Below are positions 9,298-18,295 of a stretch of 64,000 bases of DNA, piece by piece (the stretch's first letter is position 1; every line of letters begins with the position of its first letter). Below the pieces are notes generated by a model. That model did no database searches. It saw nothing but the letters and a program-made list of their open reading frames with translations, and had not been told where the DNA came from. Source of the stretch: Clostridiales bacterium (GTDB lineage Bacteria > Bacillota > Clostridia > Saccharofermentanales > Saccharofermentanaceae); assembly GCA_017561715.1 (NCBI GenBank), contig JAFZBN010000015.1, positions 248,001 through 312,000 on the forward strand, read 5' to 3'. The position numbers and the translations under genes are program-made.

Positions 9298-9386
9298 TAA
9301 AGCCGACCGAGATCAAATCGTCATCACAGATGAGATAGGCGTCATACTCTGTGAATCGTCCTCTGATTATCTCTCAGCCGGCTTTA
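9298..9386 (-). terminator. Large structured terminator after GH16 gene, possible divergent family member
   Basis: Outer arms TAAAGCCG (9298-9305) and CGGCTTTA (9379-9386) pair, and T-rich sequence follows on the minus strand. The interior has a second stem TCACAGA/TCTGTGA (9324-9330 with 9348-9354) closing a 17-base loop. The minus strand reads AGAGGACGATTCACAG, which resembles AGGAGCGATTCCGCAG in the copy at 42565-42660, but the CGAGGACC core of the other copies is absent. Confidence 0.6.
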
Positions 9387-9421
9387 TGGTGGTAGGTTAT
9401 ATCTACATGGTTTTCAGTTGA

Positions 9422-10825
9422 TCAGATCTCCTCGACACGAACATTCGTCAGATGGATCGTCGCGGTATCTCCGTGCTTACCCATATTGAACTCGAGGCGA
9501 CCGTTGTTATCGTCCTTCTCGGTCATATCGAACTCGAATTCGAATGTCTGCCACTCGGTCGTAAGATCGATGGATGTATCCGGGAAGTAGCGGATCCAGC
9601 CGGCATTCGGCGCGGAAACGCAAACGATGCACTTTCTTGCTTCATCGGCCTTGATGTCGAAAGTGATCTTATACTTATGACCCTTTCTCATCGGAAGATC
9701 CGGATGAACGAGCTGAACGGAGTATTCTTCCGTACCGCAGTTGGTAGATGTGATGATCATCTCACCGTCCTTGATCTCGGCTGCACCCTCACCCTCGTTA
9801 AAGAGCAGGAACTTCCAGTCGACATCGTCCGTCAGATCTTCTGCTTCCGCGAAATTACCGTTACGGATGAAGTTTCCGTCCGGAAGAGCTTCACGGAAAG
9901 GCTTTTCAGGCTTACTTACATTGGTGTCGTATTCAGGCTTCTGGTAAACACGAACGTAATCGATCTCAAACTCCGCCTTGGAAAAATCGGTCGTCGCGTC
10001 CGGGTTGCCCGGCCAGTTTCCGCCTACGGCAAGGTTCATCTGTACGAAGAACGGCTGATCAAACGGTGCCGGATACGGCTTGTCGTCTTCGCCCTGAACA
10101 GCTGTGAACCAGTCATTGACTGTCAGCACGAGAACGTCGTCCGTATAGAAACGCATCTCGCCCGGTTCCCACTCTACGGAATATTCGTGGAATGTGGCGG
10201 AGAAGCTTTCGGATCCGGTCTTTTCGATCGTGCCCTGCTGCTCACCGTGCGGTTCACCGTAGTGGATCGTGGAATAAGAAATGGTGGTATCGTTACCGAG
10301 AGATTCCATGATGTCGATCTCGCCGCACTTCGGCCACTGACCGTAATAGGATTCATCCTTCGGCATCATCCAGATCGCCGGCCACAGTCCCTGTCCTTCC
10401 GGAACTTTCGCGGAAACAACGACTTTTCCGTAGAGGAAATCCGTCTTGTTCTGGCCGGTGACTTTACCGGATGTATAGTATTCTTTACCGTCTTTTTCGG
10501 TCTTGATCGCCTTCAAGACAAGCTTGCCGTCACGTACGAAAACGTTATCTGTCGAAGTGGTATACTCCTGCAGTTCGTTGTTCGTCCAGCCCGGCTCATG
10601 TGGCTCGTAGTTCCACTTGCTCTCATCCATCGCGTCGCCGTCGAACTCATCGCTCCAAAGAATGTTGTATCCTTCGAGTTCCGGTGTTTCTGTCTTTACG
10701 ACCTCGGCAGAAGTCTCGGAAGTTTCAGACGCTGTCGTCGTTGTTTCTTCCTTCCTACTGCAGGAACATACAGAAAGCAGAACCGTTACCGTAAGGATCG
10801 AGCTGATGATCTTTTTACTCTTCAT
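9422..10825 (-). CDS. GH16 endo-beta-glucanase lipoprotein with C-terminal carbohydrate-binding domain
   Basis: Secreted, probably lipid-anchored beta-1,3(-1,4)-glucanase, about 467 residues. A signal peptide ends near CSC (Cys about 20-22; a weak lipobox), followed by a Thr/Glu-rich linker. The GH16 domain (about 50-305) has WSDEFDG, W-rich substrate-cleft motifs and the catalytic signature EIDIME at 169-174, with nucleophile and acid/base Glu both present. Residues about 320-467 resemble a CBM4/9-type beta-sandwich (NGNFAEA start). I chose the ATG at 10825 because GGAGGGCAACT precedes it; a start 18 bases earlier lacks this. It is divergent from an AraC regulator, its likely controller. Confidence 0.88.
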   Translation of the reverse strand: MKSKKIISSILTVTVLLSVCSCSRKEETTTTASETSETSAEVVKTETPELEGYNILWSDEFDGDAMDESKWNYEPHEPGWTNNELQEYTTSTDNVFVRDGKLVLKAIKTEKDGKEYYTSGKVTGQNKTDFLYGKVVVSAKVPEGQGLWPAIWMMPKDESYYGQWPKCGEIDIMESLGNDTTISYSTIHYGEPHGEQQGTIEKTGSESFSATFHEYSVEWEPGEMRFYTDDVLVLTVNDWFTAVQGEDDKPYPAPFDQPFFVQMNLAVGGNWPGNPDATTDFSKAEFEIDYVRVYQKPEYDTNVSKPEKPFREALPDGNFIRNGNFAEAEDLTDDVDWKFLLFNEGEGAAEIKDGEMIITSTNCGTEEYSVQLVHPDLPMRKGHKYKITFDIKADEARKCIVCVSAPNAGWIRYFPDTSIDLTTEWQTFEFEFDMTEKDDNNGRLEFNMGKHGDTATIHLTNVRVEEI

Positions 10826-10993
10826 AGTTGCCCTCCTCATCATTTACCCCTTAAGGTTCTATGTTGACACCAAAATAACAATTATTGTCTGAGCATTATT
10901 GCTTTTTCATATCTTTTTTTATCTTTTCATGCTACAATACCACTTGAAAAGCACCAGTCGTTTGCGATTTTTTGATTTTCAGAGAGGATAGTT
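10826..10993. promoter_or_regulatory. Divergent promoter region between GH16 and AraC genes
   Basis: This 168-bp spacer must carry promoters for both directions. On the plus strand TGCTACAAT (10930s) looks like an extended -10 for the AraC gene. A near-palindrome AATAACAATTATT lies near 10875. A copy of the GAAAAGCAC 9-mer is at 10946-10954. I cannot identify the operator. Confidence 0.45.
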
Positions 10994-11749
10994 ATGAGTT
11001 CGCAGAAAAAGAAGATCTCTTACCACGAGTTTCTAAACAGGGAGTACGAATTCTTCCATGCGCCTCTTGCGCCTGAACTGGACTTTTACGAGACGATCCA
11101 GAGCGGTAACATCAAGCAGGTCAGAAAGCTTCTCGCCGAACCTTTTCACAAGAAAGAAGGCTTCGGTGTCCTTTCCAATAATCCACTTTCGAATCTGAAA
11201 TACCATCTGACGATCACGACCGCCATGGTCGCGAGATATTGTATCTCCGGCGGCTTGAGCCAGGCAGAATCCTATAGTCTCAGTGACTACTACATCCGCC
11301 TCGGTGATGAGGCGAAAACGGAAGAAGAGATCACCGACATCCATAACGATATGTGTATCCACTACGCCAGCCGCATGCAGAATGTAAGAAGAAGCACCAT
11401 TTCTTCCAAGGCTGTAAACACGTGCATCAACTACATCTACGAGCATCTTCACACGAGGATCAAACTGGATACCCTGGCATCGATCACGAACCTCACCCCG
11501 ACCTATCTTTCCCGTCTCTTCAAGAAAGAAACAGGCTACTCGGTAAGCGATTATATCCAGACGAAAAAACTCGAAACGGCAAAAGCGATGCTCTCCTCCT
11601 CGGACTATTCCATCGCCGAGATCTCGGCGTCACTTGCCTTCCCGAGCCAGAGTTATTTCACCAATGTTCTGAAAAAGGACTGCGGTCTGACACCGAAACA
11701 ATATCGGGACCGCACCTTCGACCACATTTTGCTGGATGAATGGAAATAA
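10994..11749 (+). CDS. AraC-family transcriptional regulator
   Basis: DNA-binding regulator of 251 residues. The C-terminal 100 residues hold the two helix-turn-helix motifs of the AraC family (LASITNLTPTYLSRLFKK and IAEISASLAFPSQSYFTN, ending with the conserved GLTPKQYRD). The N-terminal 145 residues are helical and not a cupin; they resemble the uncharacterised domain found in several Clostridia AraC proteins. It is transcribed away from the GH16 gene, so sensing of glucan breakdown products is plausible but only inferred. The start follows GAGAGGATAGTT. A bidirectional terminator follows the stop codon. Confidence 0.85.
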   Translation: MSSQKKKISYHEFLNREYEFFHAPLAPELDFYETIQSGNIKQVRKLLAEPFHKKEGFGVLSNNPLSNLKYHLTITTAMVARYCISGGLSQAESYSLSDYYIRLGDEAKTEEEITDIHNDMCIHYASRMQNVRRSTISSKAVNTCINYIYEHLHTRIKLDTLASITNLTPTYLSRLFKKETGYSVSDYIQTKKLETAKAMLSSSDYSIAEISASLAFPSQSYFTNVLKKDCGLTPKQYRDRTFDHILLDEWK

Positions 11750-11750
11750 G

Positions 11751-11775
11751 AAAGGGGCTTATCAAAAGCCCCTTT
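11751..11775. terminator. Bidirectional Rho-independent terminator
   Basis: AAAGGGGCTT (11751-11760) pairs with AAGCCCCTTT (11766-11775) across a 5-base loop, with A and T runs on either side. It separates the convergent AraC and lipoprotein genes. Confidence 0.9.
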
Positions 11776-11779
11776 TTCA

Positions 11780-12283
11780 TTAGAAGTTTGTATCCTCCGG
11801 AAGTACCAGATTGTCTGTGTAATCCGTCTGTCTGACCGAAGGTTTTCCGGTTGAGGTTCCTTTCTGTGAAGGTTCGCTCTGCTTCGTCTGCTTCGACTCA
11901 TCAGGTGCCTGAACGTTCGAAGTTCCCGGCTGATTCTCGCCGGCGGACGGCGCGTCGTCGTCATCGATGAAAAACTCATCTTCGTCGAGTGTCTGAACTT
12001 TGGAAGGATCCGACGAAGTGGTCGACTTTTTAGGATCCTTCGACGAGGAAGACGCCTCCTTATCATCTTTCGAAGTAACATCAGAAGCGGATCCGTCAGC
12101 AGATTCCTTTTCTTTCTCATCTGAAGAAATATCTTCGGATGACTCATCGATCTTAACTGCCGATACTTCCTGACCCGATTCACTTACCTTTAATTCCGAA
12201 GTGCTGCTCTCAGAAGTGCTTTTCCCGCAGGAAACGCACATGATCACGCACAAAACCATATCAACCAATACTTCTTTTTTCAT
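11780..12283 (-). CDS. Low-complexity lipoprotein
   Basis: Small exported protein of 167 residues. A short hydrophobic leader ends CVSC (Cys about 19), a plausible lipobox. Nearly everything after it is Ser, Asp, Glu, Lys and Thr, with almost no hydrophobic core, so it is probably disordered. I recognise no domain. It follows the 34-codon gene by 17 bp and shares its operon. The ribosome binding site is weak. Function unknown. Confidence 0.65.
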   Translation of the reverse strand: MKKEVLVDMVLCVIMCVSCGKSTSESSTSELKVSESGQEVSAVKIDESSEDISSDEKEKESADGSASDVTSKDDKEASSSSKDPKKSTTSSDPSKVQTLDEDEFFIDDDDAPSAGENQPGTSNVQAPDESKQTKQSEPSQKGTSTGKPSVRQTDYTDNLVLPEDTNF

Positions 12284-12300
12284 GATGCATCCAGCTGTGA

Positions 12301-12405
12301 TCAGCCATTCTCCGGATCATCTTCGGGAGTCCAATAACTGCACACGATGATATCCTCATCTGAAAACTGTACTACTTCGATCTGAAGTTCCTCATACTGT
12401 ACCAT
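12301..12405 (-). CDS. 34-residue acidic small protein
   Basis: A short gene with a strong ribosome binding site (GGAGG, 8 bases before the ATG at 12405). The peptide starts MVQYEELQIEVVQF, has one Cys and one Trp (IIVCSYWTPEDD) and ends in an acidic tail. It has no signal peptide. It starts 17 bp after the stop of the secreted protein gene and ends 17 bp before the lipoprotein gene, so the three look like one operon. A leader-like first half followed by a short tail with Cys, Tyr, Trp and Thr is compatible with a peptide precursor, but no modification enzyme is nearby. Confidence 0.6.
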   Translation of the reverse strand: MVQYEELQIEVVQFSDEDIIVCSYWTPEDDPENG

Positions 12406-12422
12406 CTGCTATTCCTCCCCGA

Positions 12423-14618
12423 TCACTCGTTTCCGATCTTGTTAAGATAATAGTTTGCTGTCACATAGTAGTTGTAGAAAGCTTTTCCGAACTGTACTTT
12501 TTCATCGGTACCGCTCTTTACGGATGTATATGCATAGGACAGCGCACATGCAGTGACCGTATAGACTTTTCCGCCTCTTTCAATGGAGAAATTATACTTA
12601 TCTGCCAGTTCTCTTACGGATAACGCTTTGACGTCAATGGCGTACGCATTACTGCCCAAAGAAACAGGTGTCACTTCACTTGCCGTTCCGCCTTCAGCTC
12701 CGAGATAGAACTTATAATCGGAAACATTTTCACCTGCATTGAGATAGAACGTAACACGAAGCGTATTGTCCGAATCGAGTTTCAGTCGGATCGTCGAATT
12801 CTTTAAACCTGCAACTTCACTCTTATTCTGGGAAGTCGTAGCCTTGTAAGGTGTCAGGTCTACTAATGAAACAGAATCCATGATCTCCGACACTACGTCT
12901 TCATACTCATATTCACCCATGATCCTTCGTGAGCCGATACCATAATGACGAATGCCGTAGGCAACGTCGACCATCGCCTGATCGTGATATGCCGTCGTAC
13001 TGATGGCATAGCTGTCAAGCGAATAATTGAATCCTGAATCTGTTAAGTTGATGCCTCTTGCTGAGTAAAGAGAAGCCAATTGGCCATTAGATCTATACAC
13101 CTTCAACTTCGTCGATTCTCTGAAATCAACGATACACTTCGGGAGGAAAGCATAGTATCTTCCGCTTCCATCCGCAGCCGGTTTCAGTTCGGATACTTTG
13201 ATGCGCTTGACCTCAGCGCCCGTATCATAATCTGTAAAGCACAGATATGCGTTCGGGTCAGCCTTTATCTCATCCGACAGAGAAAGCGTATATCGGAACT
13301 GGATCTTACCGGTCAATACCGTCGCAACGGAATGCAGCACGACAGATGCACCGTATCCGCAGTCCTTACAGATCAGATCATCGTTAAAATCATGCGGTTC
13401 ATAATCAAATGGAATTCTGCATTCTTCACAGACAAACAGGTGTTGTCCGTTTTCAACTTCGTAGTGCGCATGATCGTGTCTGCACTCATAAAGCTCGAAT
13501 CCCGGGAACTTCCAAGTTTCTGTCATGTCCTTTGAATAGTGGGCATTAGCACTGGTCCCTGATTCCTCCAAGATACGGACGGAAGCCTCCGCATAAATGG
13601 AAACAGCACTCTCGGGAACATTGGTATTTCCGGCACCTTTTCCCAGCAATAACGCACTTCCTTGTTCAGAGATAGCAACTACGCCGCCTCTTCGAATCGA
13701 AATGACCGGCTCAGATGATGAAAATGTATGTGTGGCATATGCACCATCTCCGATAGCTGCACCGGAACCTGTATCAAAAGATCCGTCCGATCCCATGCAT
13801 TGCGCAACGATATTGCCTCTTATGTCAATAACGATCTCGCTGCAGCAACCGCCAAGTCCGCCACCGATTGCAGCACCGCCTGCACGTCCATATGCGACCA
13901 TCTGGTCAGCATTATACAAGTAGATCGGAGATGAAGATGCGTGGTAGCCTCCTCCGATAGCTGCTGCTCGGTCTCCACTGGTGATGACATATTGTCCACC
14001 ATAGATCAAGATCGGATTCGGATCAGAAGGCAGAGCGATATATCCGTCACCGGTTGCTCCACCTGTGCCGATGACCGGAGCATCAGCAGGTGCATTGGTC
14101 TGGTAGTAGGAAATATTAACAAGTTTAATGGTTCCGTTGGCTTCTCCTTCATTTCCGCCGATGATCGCTGTCTTGGAAGACAGATTTGAACGAGGATTGC
14201 CCTGACCGCGCAGATCATCTCTAATTTGTCCGTTATACAGAACTGACGCATACATCGTCAAAGAATTGCCGTAAGATACATGAATACCATAAGGAATGTA
14301 GAAAAAGGCTCGATTCTCAATTACGATCTTAACATCCCCGGTGATTTCGATTCTTTTATTGGGCTTAAATCCATCCCAGTTGGTCTTGGCAACATACCAT
14401 CCCGTGGTCAGATTTGTAGTTTCCGCGGTGAGAACGGTATAGGTCCCTGCTTTTACAACATCAGATGTTCCGTCTTCTTTTATATATGTGACATCCGTAT
14501 CATTCGCCGGCGCTGTATAGTAATCATCCGCCATTACCGTCATCGGAACTAAACCGCACATAAGTGCCACGGTAAGAAGAAGCGCGCAAAAGCACTTAAT
14601 GCTTTTCTTTTTCATCAT
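12423..14618 (-). CDS. Large secreted protein, beta-helix-like, unknown function
   Basis: About 731 residues. A signal peptide with cleavage near MTVMA-DD is clear; there is no lipobox or LPXTG motif. Residues about 120-350 contain recurring AAIGGG/AAIGDG blocks spaced 25-40 residues apart, as in beta-helix or surface-repeat proteins. Around 380-430 there are two Cys/His clusters (CRHDHAHYE, CEEC, CKDCGYG), like the small Cys motifs scattered in Clostridia surface proteins. The C-terminal 300 residues look beta-rich. I chose the ATG at 14618 because GGAGGG precedes it by 8 bases. It heads an operon with the 34-residue protein and a lipoprotein. Confidence 0.7.
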   Translation of the reverse strand: MMKKKSIKCFCALLLTVALMCGLVPMTVMADDYYTAPANDTDVTYIKEDGTSDVVKAGTYTVLTAETTNLTTGWYVAKTNWDGFKPNKRIEITGDVKIVIENRAFFYIPYGIHVSYGNSLTMYASVLYNGQIRDDLRGQGNPRSNLSSKTAIIGGNEGEANGTIKLVNISYYQTNAPADAPVIGTGGATGDGYIALPSDPNPILIYGGQYVITSGDRAAAIGGGYHASSSPIYLYNADQMVAYGRAGGAAIGGGLGGCCSEIVIDIRGNIVAQCMGSDGSFDTGSGAAIGDGAYATHTFSSSEPVISIRRGGVVAISEQGSALLLGKGAGNTNVPESAVSIYAEASVRILEESGTSANAHYSKDMTETWKFPGFELYECRHDHAHYEVENGQHLFVCEECRIPFDYEPHDFNDDLICKDCGYGASVVLHSVATVLTGKIQFRYTLSLSDEIKADPNAYLCFTDYDTGAEVKRIKVSELKPAADGSGRYYAFLPKCIVDFRESTKLKVYRSNGQLASLYSARGINLTDSGFNYSLDSYAISTTAYHDQAMVDVAYGIRHYGIGSRRIMGEYEYEDVVSEIMDSVSLVDLTPYKATTSQNKSEVAGLKNSTIRLKLDSDNTLRVTFYLNAGENVSDYKFYLGAEGGTASEVTPVSLGSNAYAIDVKALSVRELADKYNFSIERGGKVYTVTACALSYAYTSVKSGTDEKVQFGKAFYNYYVTANYYLNKIGNE

Positions 14619-14722
14619 GAGAAAACCCTCCTGTATTCCCAATTCCTAGTAACCCATGGTGATATTTTATTGCAAATACAGAGAGAAGTCTATCAAATAC
14701 AAAAATCTTTTGAGATTATTCG

Positions 14723-15157
14723 TTACTCTTCCGAAACTAGTTTCGACAGTGCTTCGTAGAAATCCGGGCAGTCCTTTTCGAGACGGATCGGACGGCCTTC
14801 CAAATTGATGAAGCAATGCTCGGATCTCGCCTCACAGACGACCTTTCCCTCCGCGTTCTTCATCTCATACCCGATCGTCAGGCGGACTCCCTTCAGGACC
14901 AGCACTTTCACATGGATCGTGACGACCTCCGGGAATGTCGTACTGCCCTTGTACTTGACTTCGATGGAAATGACCGGAGACGCAACACCGCTTGCTTCGA
15001 GCTTATCGAAATCCCAGCCGATCTTACTTAAGAAATCGACTCTGGCTTCTTCCATCCAGCGGACATAGTTACTGTGATGAGTGATGCTCATCTTATCTGT
15101 TTCGTAGTACTGTACTTTATGCTCATATGGTTCTACATGCTGCATAGGATCTGCCAT
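14723..15157 (-). CDS. Hotdog-fold acyl-CoA thioesterase (YbgC/4HBT type)
   Basis: Cytoplasmic thioesterase of about 144 residues. The family signature VQYYETDKMSITHHSNYVRWMEEAR is present in parts: YETD, then HHSNYVRW with the active-site Asp in the ETD segment. Upstream in-frame sequence contains the terminator of the flavodiiron gene, so translation must begin after it. ATG at 15157 or 15145 is possible; neither has a strong ribosome binding site. The acyl-CoA substrate cannot be predicted. Confidence 0.82.
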   Translation of the reverse strand: MADPMQHVEPYEHKVQYYETDKMSITHHSNYVRWMEEARVDFLSKIGWDFDKLEASGVASPVISIEVKYKGSTTFPEVVTIHVKVLVLKGVRLTIGYEMKNAEGKVVCEARSEHCFINLEGRPIRLEKDCPDFYEALSKLVSEE

Positions 15158-15194
15158 CCGATCTTTTTGATTTATCCTTCGTAAGTATACAAAA

Positions 15195-15223
15195 AAAGAA
15201 CAGGCCGAGAAAGCCTGTTCTTT
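15195..15223 (-). terminator. Rho-independent terminator of the flavodiiron gene
   Basis: AAAGAACAGGC (15195-15205) pairs with GCCTGTTCTTT (15213-15223) over a 7-base loop, followed on the minus strand by a run of T residues. It lies just after the flavodiiron stop codon. Confidence 0.9.
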
Positions 15224-15246
15224 CATTTTATTCTTCACGTTTTCCG

Positions 15247-17040
15247 TTATCCGATCGGTTCGAAATCCGCAGCGCCGTGTTTGCAGAGCGGGCAGACGAT
15301 ATCGTCCGGGAGCTCGTCGCCTTCGTAGACATATCCGCAGACCTTGCAGACAAAGCCCTTCTTGCCTTCCGTTTCCGGCTTCGGCTTAACGTTCTTCTGG
15401 TAGTAGGTGTATGTCATTGTTTCCTTATCGGAAAGCACTCTGGACTCGGTCACGGAGCAGATGAACATACCGTGTGTATCCAGATCGATGTAATCCTCTA
15501 CCTTCAGGGACATGAAGGAGTTGATGTACTTACTTAAGAACACAAGTCCGTTGTCCGAACGGAGTTTTTCGTCAAGTCCTGCGAACTTGTCGACGTTTCT
15601 TCCGCTCTGGAATCCGAATGTCTCGAATACCTTGAAAGGTGCTTCGACGGACAGACAGTTGACGTTCATGACACCGGTCTGCTTGATGACGTGGTGCGAG
15701 TAGTTCTGCTTGTTGATCGTGACCGCGATCCGGTTCGGTGTATTTGTGACCTGCGTTACGGTATTTACGATCAGTCCGTTGTCCTTCTTGCCGTCATTGG
15801 ATGTAACGACATAAAGGCCGTATCCGATATTGAAGAGTGCCGTCAGATCGTTCTTATTCGCCGTGTCATCCTTTTGCGCAAGGTAGTCCTGGCAGAGTTC
15901 TTTTGCGAGAGCATCGACCTGAGCTTTGGACTCGTCATTCAATGCCGACATGATCTTGACGTTGTTTTCGGTATAGGTGATGTTCTTGCTCTTTTCGAGC
16001 ATCGCCTTCATGGTGCGGATCGCCTGCGGTGCCCAGGAACCGTTCTCGATCATGGCAACGGTCTTGTTCTGGAACTGACGCTCCGTCAAGTGATGGATAA
16101 ATTCACGCATGAACGGGAATACGTCCGCGTTATATGTCGTTGTGGCAAGAACGATCCTTCCGTAGCGGAAAGCATCCTCCACGCACTCGGCCATATCTTC
16201 TCTTGCGAGGTCATTGACGACGACCTTCGGGCAGCCATTCTCCTTAAGCTTATTCGCCAGAAGCTCGACAGCGGCTTTCGTGTGACCGTAAACGGATGTA
16301 TAGAAGATCGCGATACCGTCAGACTCGACACCATAGGAAGACCAGATGTCGTAGAGCTTTAAGTACTCGGAAAGATCTCCGGAAAGGACCGGTCCGTGAA
16401 GCGGGCAGATCGTCTTGATCTCAAGAGTTGCCGCTTTTTTCAGGACTGCCTGTACCTGCGCACCGTATTTTCCGACGATGCCGATGTAGTAGCGGCGGGC
16501 TTCGCATGCCCAGTCTTCTTCTACATCGAGCGCACCGAACTTACCGAATCCGTCCGCACTGAAAAGCACCTTGTCAAACGTGTCGTATGTCATGATGACT
16601 TCCGGCCAGTGCACCATCGGAGCCGCGATGAATTTCAGGACGTGCTTTCCGAGAGGAAGCTCATCACCCTCACCGACTACGATGCGGCGGTCTTCGAATT
16701 CCGTACCGAAGAAGTTCTTCATCATGGTGAATGCTTTCTGCGAAGAAACGATCTCGGCCTTCGGATAGTTCTTCATGAAGTTCAGGATATTCGCGGAATG
16801 GTCCGGCTCCATATGCTGGACAACAAGGTAATCCGGCTCTTTGCCGTTCAGTGCTTTTTCCAGATTATCGAGCCACTCGTGCGTGAAATTCTTATCGACC
16901 GTGTCCATGACCGCGACCTTGTAGTCGGCGATCACGTAGGAGTTATACGCCATACCGTTCGGAACGACATACTGGCCCTCGAAAAGGTCGATCTTATGGT
17001 CATTTACGCCTACATACTTAATGTCATTACTGATAAACAT
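15247..17040 (-). CDS. Flavodiiron protein with flavodoxin, flavin-reductase and rubredoxin domains
   Basis: Cytoplasmic O2 (or NO) reductase of about 597 residues that reduces oxygen to water in anaerobes. Domains in order: metallo-beta-lactamase diiron core with HMEPDH at 76-81; flavodoxin (FMN; GIAIFYTSVYGHTKAA, about 250-395); a flavin-reductase-like domain (about 410-550); and a C-terminal rubredoxin with [10 protein letters not shown] and CPLCKHG. Fusion of all electron carriers in one chain is a recognised class of flavodiiron proteins. The ATG at 17040 follows GAAAGGAAAGCACTT. It sits next to rubrerythrin and a Fur-type regulator. Confidence 0.93.
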   Translation of the reverse strand: MFISNDIKYVGVNDHKIDLFEGQYVVPNGMAYNSYVIADYKVAVMDTVDKNFTHEWLDNLEKALNGKEPDYLVVQHMEPDHSANILNFMKNYPKAEIVSSQKAFTMMKNFFGTEFEDRRIVVGEGDELPLGKHVLKFIAAPMVHWPEVIMTYDTFDKVLFSADGFGKFGALDVEEDWACEARRYYIGIVGKYGAQVQAVLKKAATLEIKTICPLHGPVLSGDLSEYLKLYDIWSSYGVESDGIAIFYTSVYGHTKAAVELLANKLKENGCPKVVVNDLAREDMAECVEDAFRYGRIVLATTTYNADVFPFMREFIHHLTERQFQNKTVAMIENGSWAPQAIRTMKAMLEKSKNITYTENNVKIMSALNDESKAQVDALAKELCQDYLAQKDDTANKNDLTALFNIGYGLYVVTSNDGKKDNGLIVNTVTQVTNTPNRIAVTINKQNYSHHVIKQTGVMNVNCLSVEAPFKVFETFGFQSGRNVDKFAGLDEKLRSDNGLVFLSKYINSFMSLKVEDYIDLDTHGMFICSVTESRVLSDKETMTYTYYQKNVKPKPETEGKKGFVCKVCGYVYEGDELPDDIVCPLCKHGAADFEPIG

Positions 17041-17067
17041 AAGTGCTTTCCTTTCGTAATAAAGAAC

Positions 17068-17096
17068 GGGCGTCCGCATCTCTTCTGCGGACGCCC
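17068..17096 (-). terminator. Terminator hairpin downstream of rubrerythrin
   Basis: A perfect 11-bp stem GGGCGTCCGCA/TGCGGACGCCC with a 7-base loop, followed on the minus strand by GTTCTTTATT. A second perfect stem GGCGCC/GGCGCC (17117-17133) precedes it on the same transcript. Confidence 0.75.
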
Positions 17097-17142
17097 CTCA
17101 TGCTTCTTTTTGGGGTGGCGCCCCTTCGGCGCCGAGATCGGA

Positions 17143-17730
17143 TCAGCCGAAGTATCTGTCGAGGAGTCCCTTCAGTGCTTTTCCGTGACGAGCCTCATCT
17201 CTTGCCATCTCATGAACTGTGTCGTGGATCGCGTCGAGGTTGTTCTTCTTCGCACATGTAGCGAGCTCTGTCTTACCTGCTGTCGCGCCGAATTCGCAGT
17301 CAACACGCCACTTGAGGTTCGCCTTTGTGTCTGCCTTCATGTTCGGCTCGAGATCTTCACCGAGGAGCTCTGCGAACTTCGCCGCGTGCTCAGCCTCTTC
17401 AAAAGCTGCCTTCTCCCAGTAAAGTCCGATCTCCGGATAGCCCTCGCGATGAGCGATACGAGCCATGCAGAGGTACATGCCGACTTCGGAGCACTCACCT
17501 GTGAAATTCGCCTTGAGCTGGTCGAAGATATACTTTTTATCCTCCTCGGAGATGTCCGGATTATTCTTTACTGTCTTTGCGTAAACGCCGAACTCATGCT
17601 CAGCGGCCAGACCCATGTCCTCTTCCATCTTCTTAAAAGCCGCCTTCTTGGCTTTGCATACCGGGCACTCATCCGGTGCGTCAGGTCCTTCATAAACGTA
17701 ACCACATACAGAACATACAAACTTAGTCAT
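17143..17730 (-). CDS. Rubrerythrin with N-terminal rubredoxin domain
   Basis: Peroxide-reducing diiron protein of about 195 residues. The rubredoxin domain comes first ([18 protein letters not shown]; residues about 5-40), then the four-helix diiron domain with the ExxH pairs EEAEH and DEARH. This reversed order is the 'reverse rubrerythrin' type of Clostridia. The ATG at 17730 follows AAGGAGCAAGTATT; the longer upstream frame lacks this. It is placed between the flavodiiron gene and a Fur/PerR-like gene on the same strand, a peroxide and oxygen defence group. Confidence 0.93.
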   Translation of the reverse strand: MTKFVCSVCGYVYEGPDAPDECPVCKAKKAAFKKMEEDMGLAAEHEFGVYAKTVKNNPDISEEDKKYIFDQLKANFTGECSEVGMYLCMARIAHREGYPEIGLYWEKAAFEEAEHAAKFAELLGEDLEPNMKADTKANLKWRVDCEFGATAGKTELATCAKKNNLDAIHDTVHEMARDEARHGKALKGLLDRYFG

Positions 17731-17805
17731 AATACTTGCTCCTTGTCTAAATAGATTTTTTGATGAAACGTTATCCGCTTTCTTCGGCAAAACCACCTGC
17801 CGAGA

Positions 17806-18204
17806 TCACGCGCCACGCTCCCCTTCCAACTTTGCGCACTCCGGGCACAGTCCGTCGAACTGAAGTGAATATCCTAAGATCTTATAGCCGGAAGTATCAG
17901 AGAGCATATCGACCAATTCCTCCACCGGCATCGCGACATCCGCGACTTTGCCGCATGCACTGCAATGCACGTGATAATGCGGGAAGGTCTGGTGGTCGAA
18001 ATGATCGGCTCCGTTGTTGATGCGGATACGGAGAGCTTCGCCCGAATCGGCGAGCTTATTAAGAATACGGTATACGGTCGCGCGGGAAACCGACGGGTAG
18101 GCGCTCTGCACTTCCGCGACGACTTCGTCTGCGGTCGGGTGATTGGCCATACGGATCAATGTCTCGTGAACGATCCTTTTCTGAAGCGTATTCCTTTCCT
18201 GCAT
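17806..18204 (-). CDS. Fur-family regulator, PerR-like
   Basis: Metal-dependent repressor of 132 residues. The winged helix (about 10-75) includes HPTADEVVAEV and SRATVYRIL. The C-terminal half has the metal-binding HFDHQTFPHYHVHC region and two structural zinc CxxC pairs (CSAC and CPEC). Placement upstream of rubrerythrin and the flavodiiron protein suggests a PerR-type peroxide sensor rather than an iron regulator; this is inferred from context. I chose the ATG at 18204 with GGAG 10 bases upstream; the longer frame runs into the promoter. Confidence 0.88.
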   Translation of the reverse strand: MQERNTLQKRIVHETLIRMANHPTADEVVAEVQSAYPSVSRATVYRILNKLADSGEALRIRINNGADHFDHQTFPHYHVHCSACGKVADVAMPVEELVDMLSDTSGYKILGYSLQFDGLCPECAKLEGERGA

Positions 18205-18295
18205 CCTTCCAAAACTCCTTTGCTTTACGGTTGCTAGATCATAGAAGATCCACTTGGGAACAGCGATTCTTGTGTCCAAGTGTTTTCTACTATTG

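Noticed and set aside
9298..9386. c-di-GMP riboswitch, suggested by the many GGDEF genes
   Set aside because: No GEMM-type conserved sequence, and it lies 3' of a gene next to a T-run.
9452..10867. Long open frame on the plus strand opposite the GH16 gene
   Set aside because: It is the complement of a well-recognised GH16 coding sequence and has no domain; several similar long shadows exist (27549-29156, 41551-42546, 42767-44137).
17101..17140. GGCGCC hairpin as a separate small RNA
   Set aside because: Short stem close to the rubrerythrin stop codon; more likely part of its 3' untranslated region.
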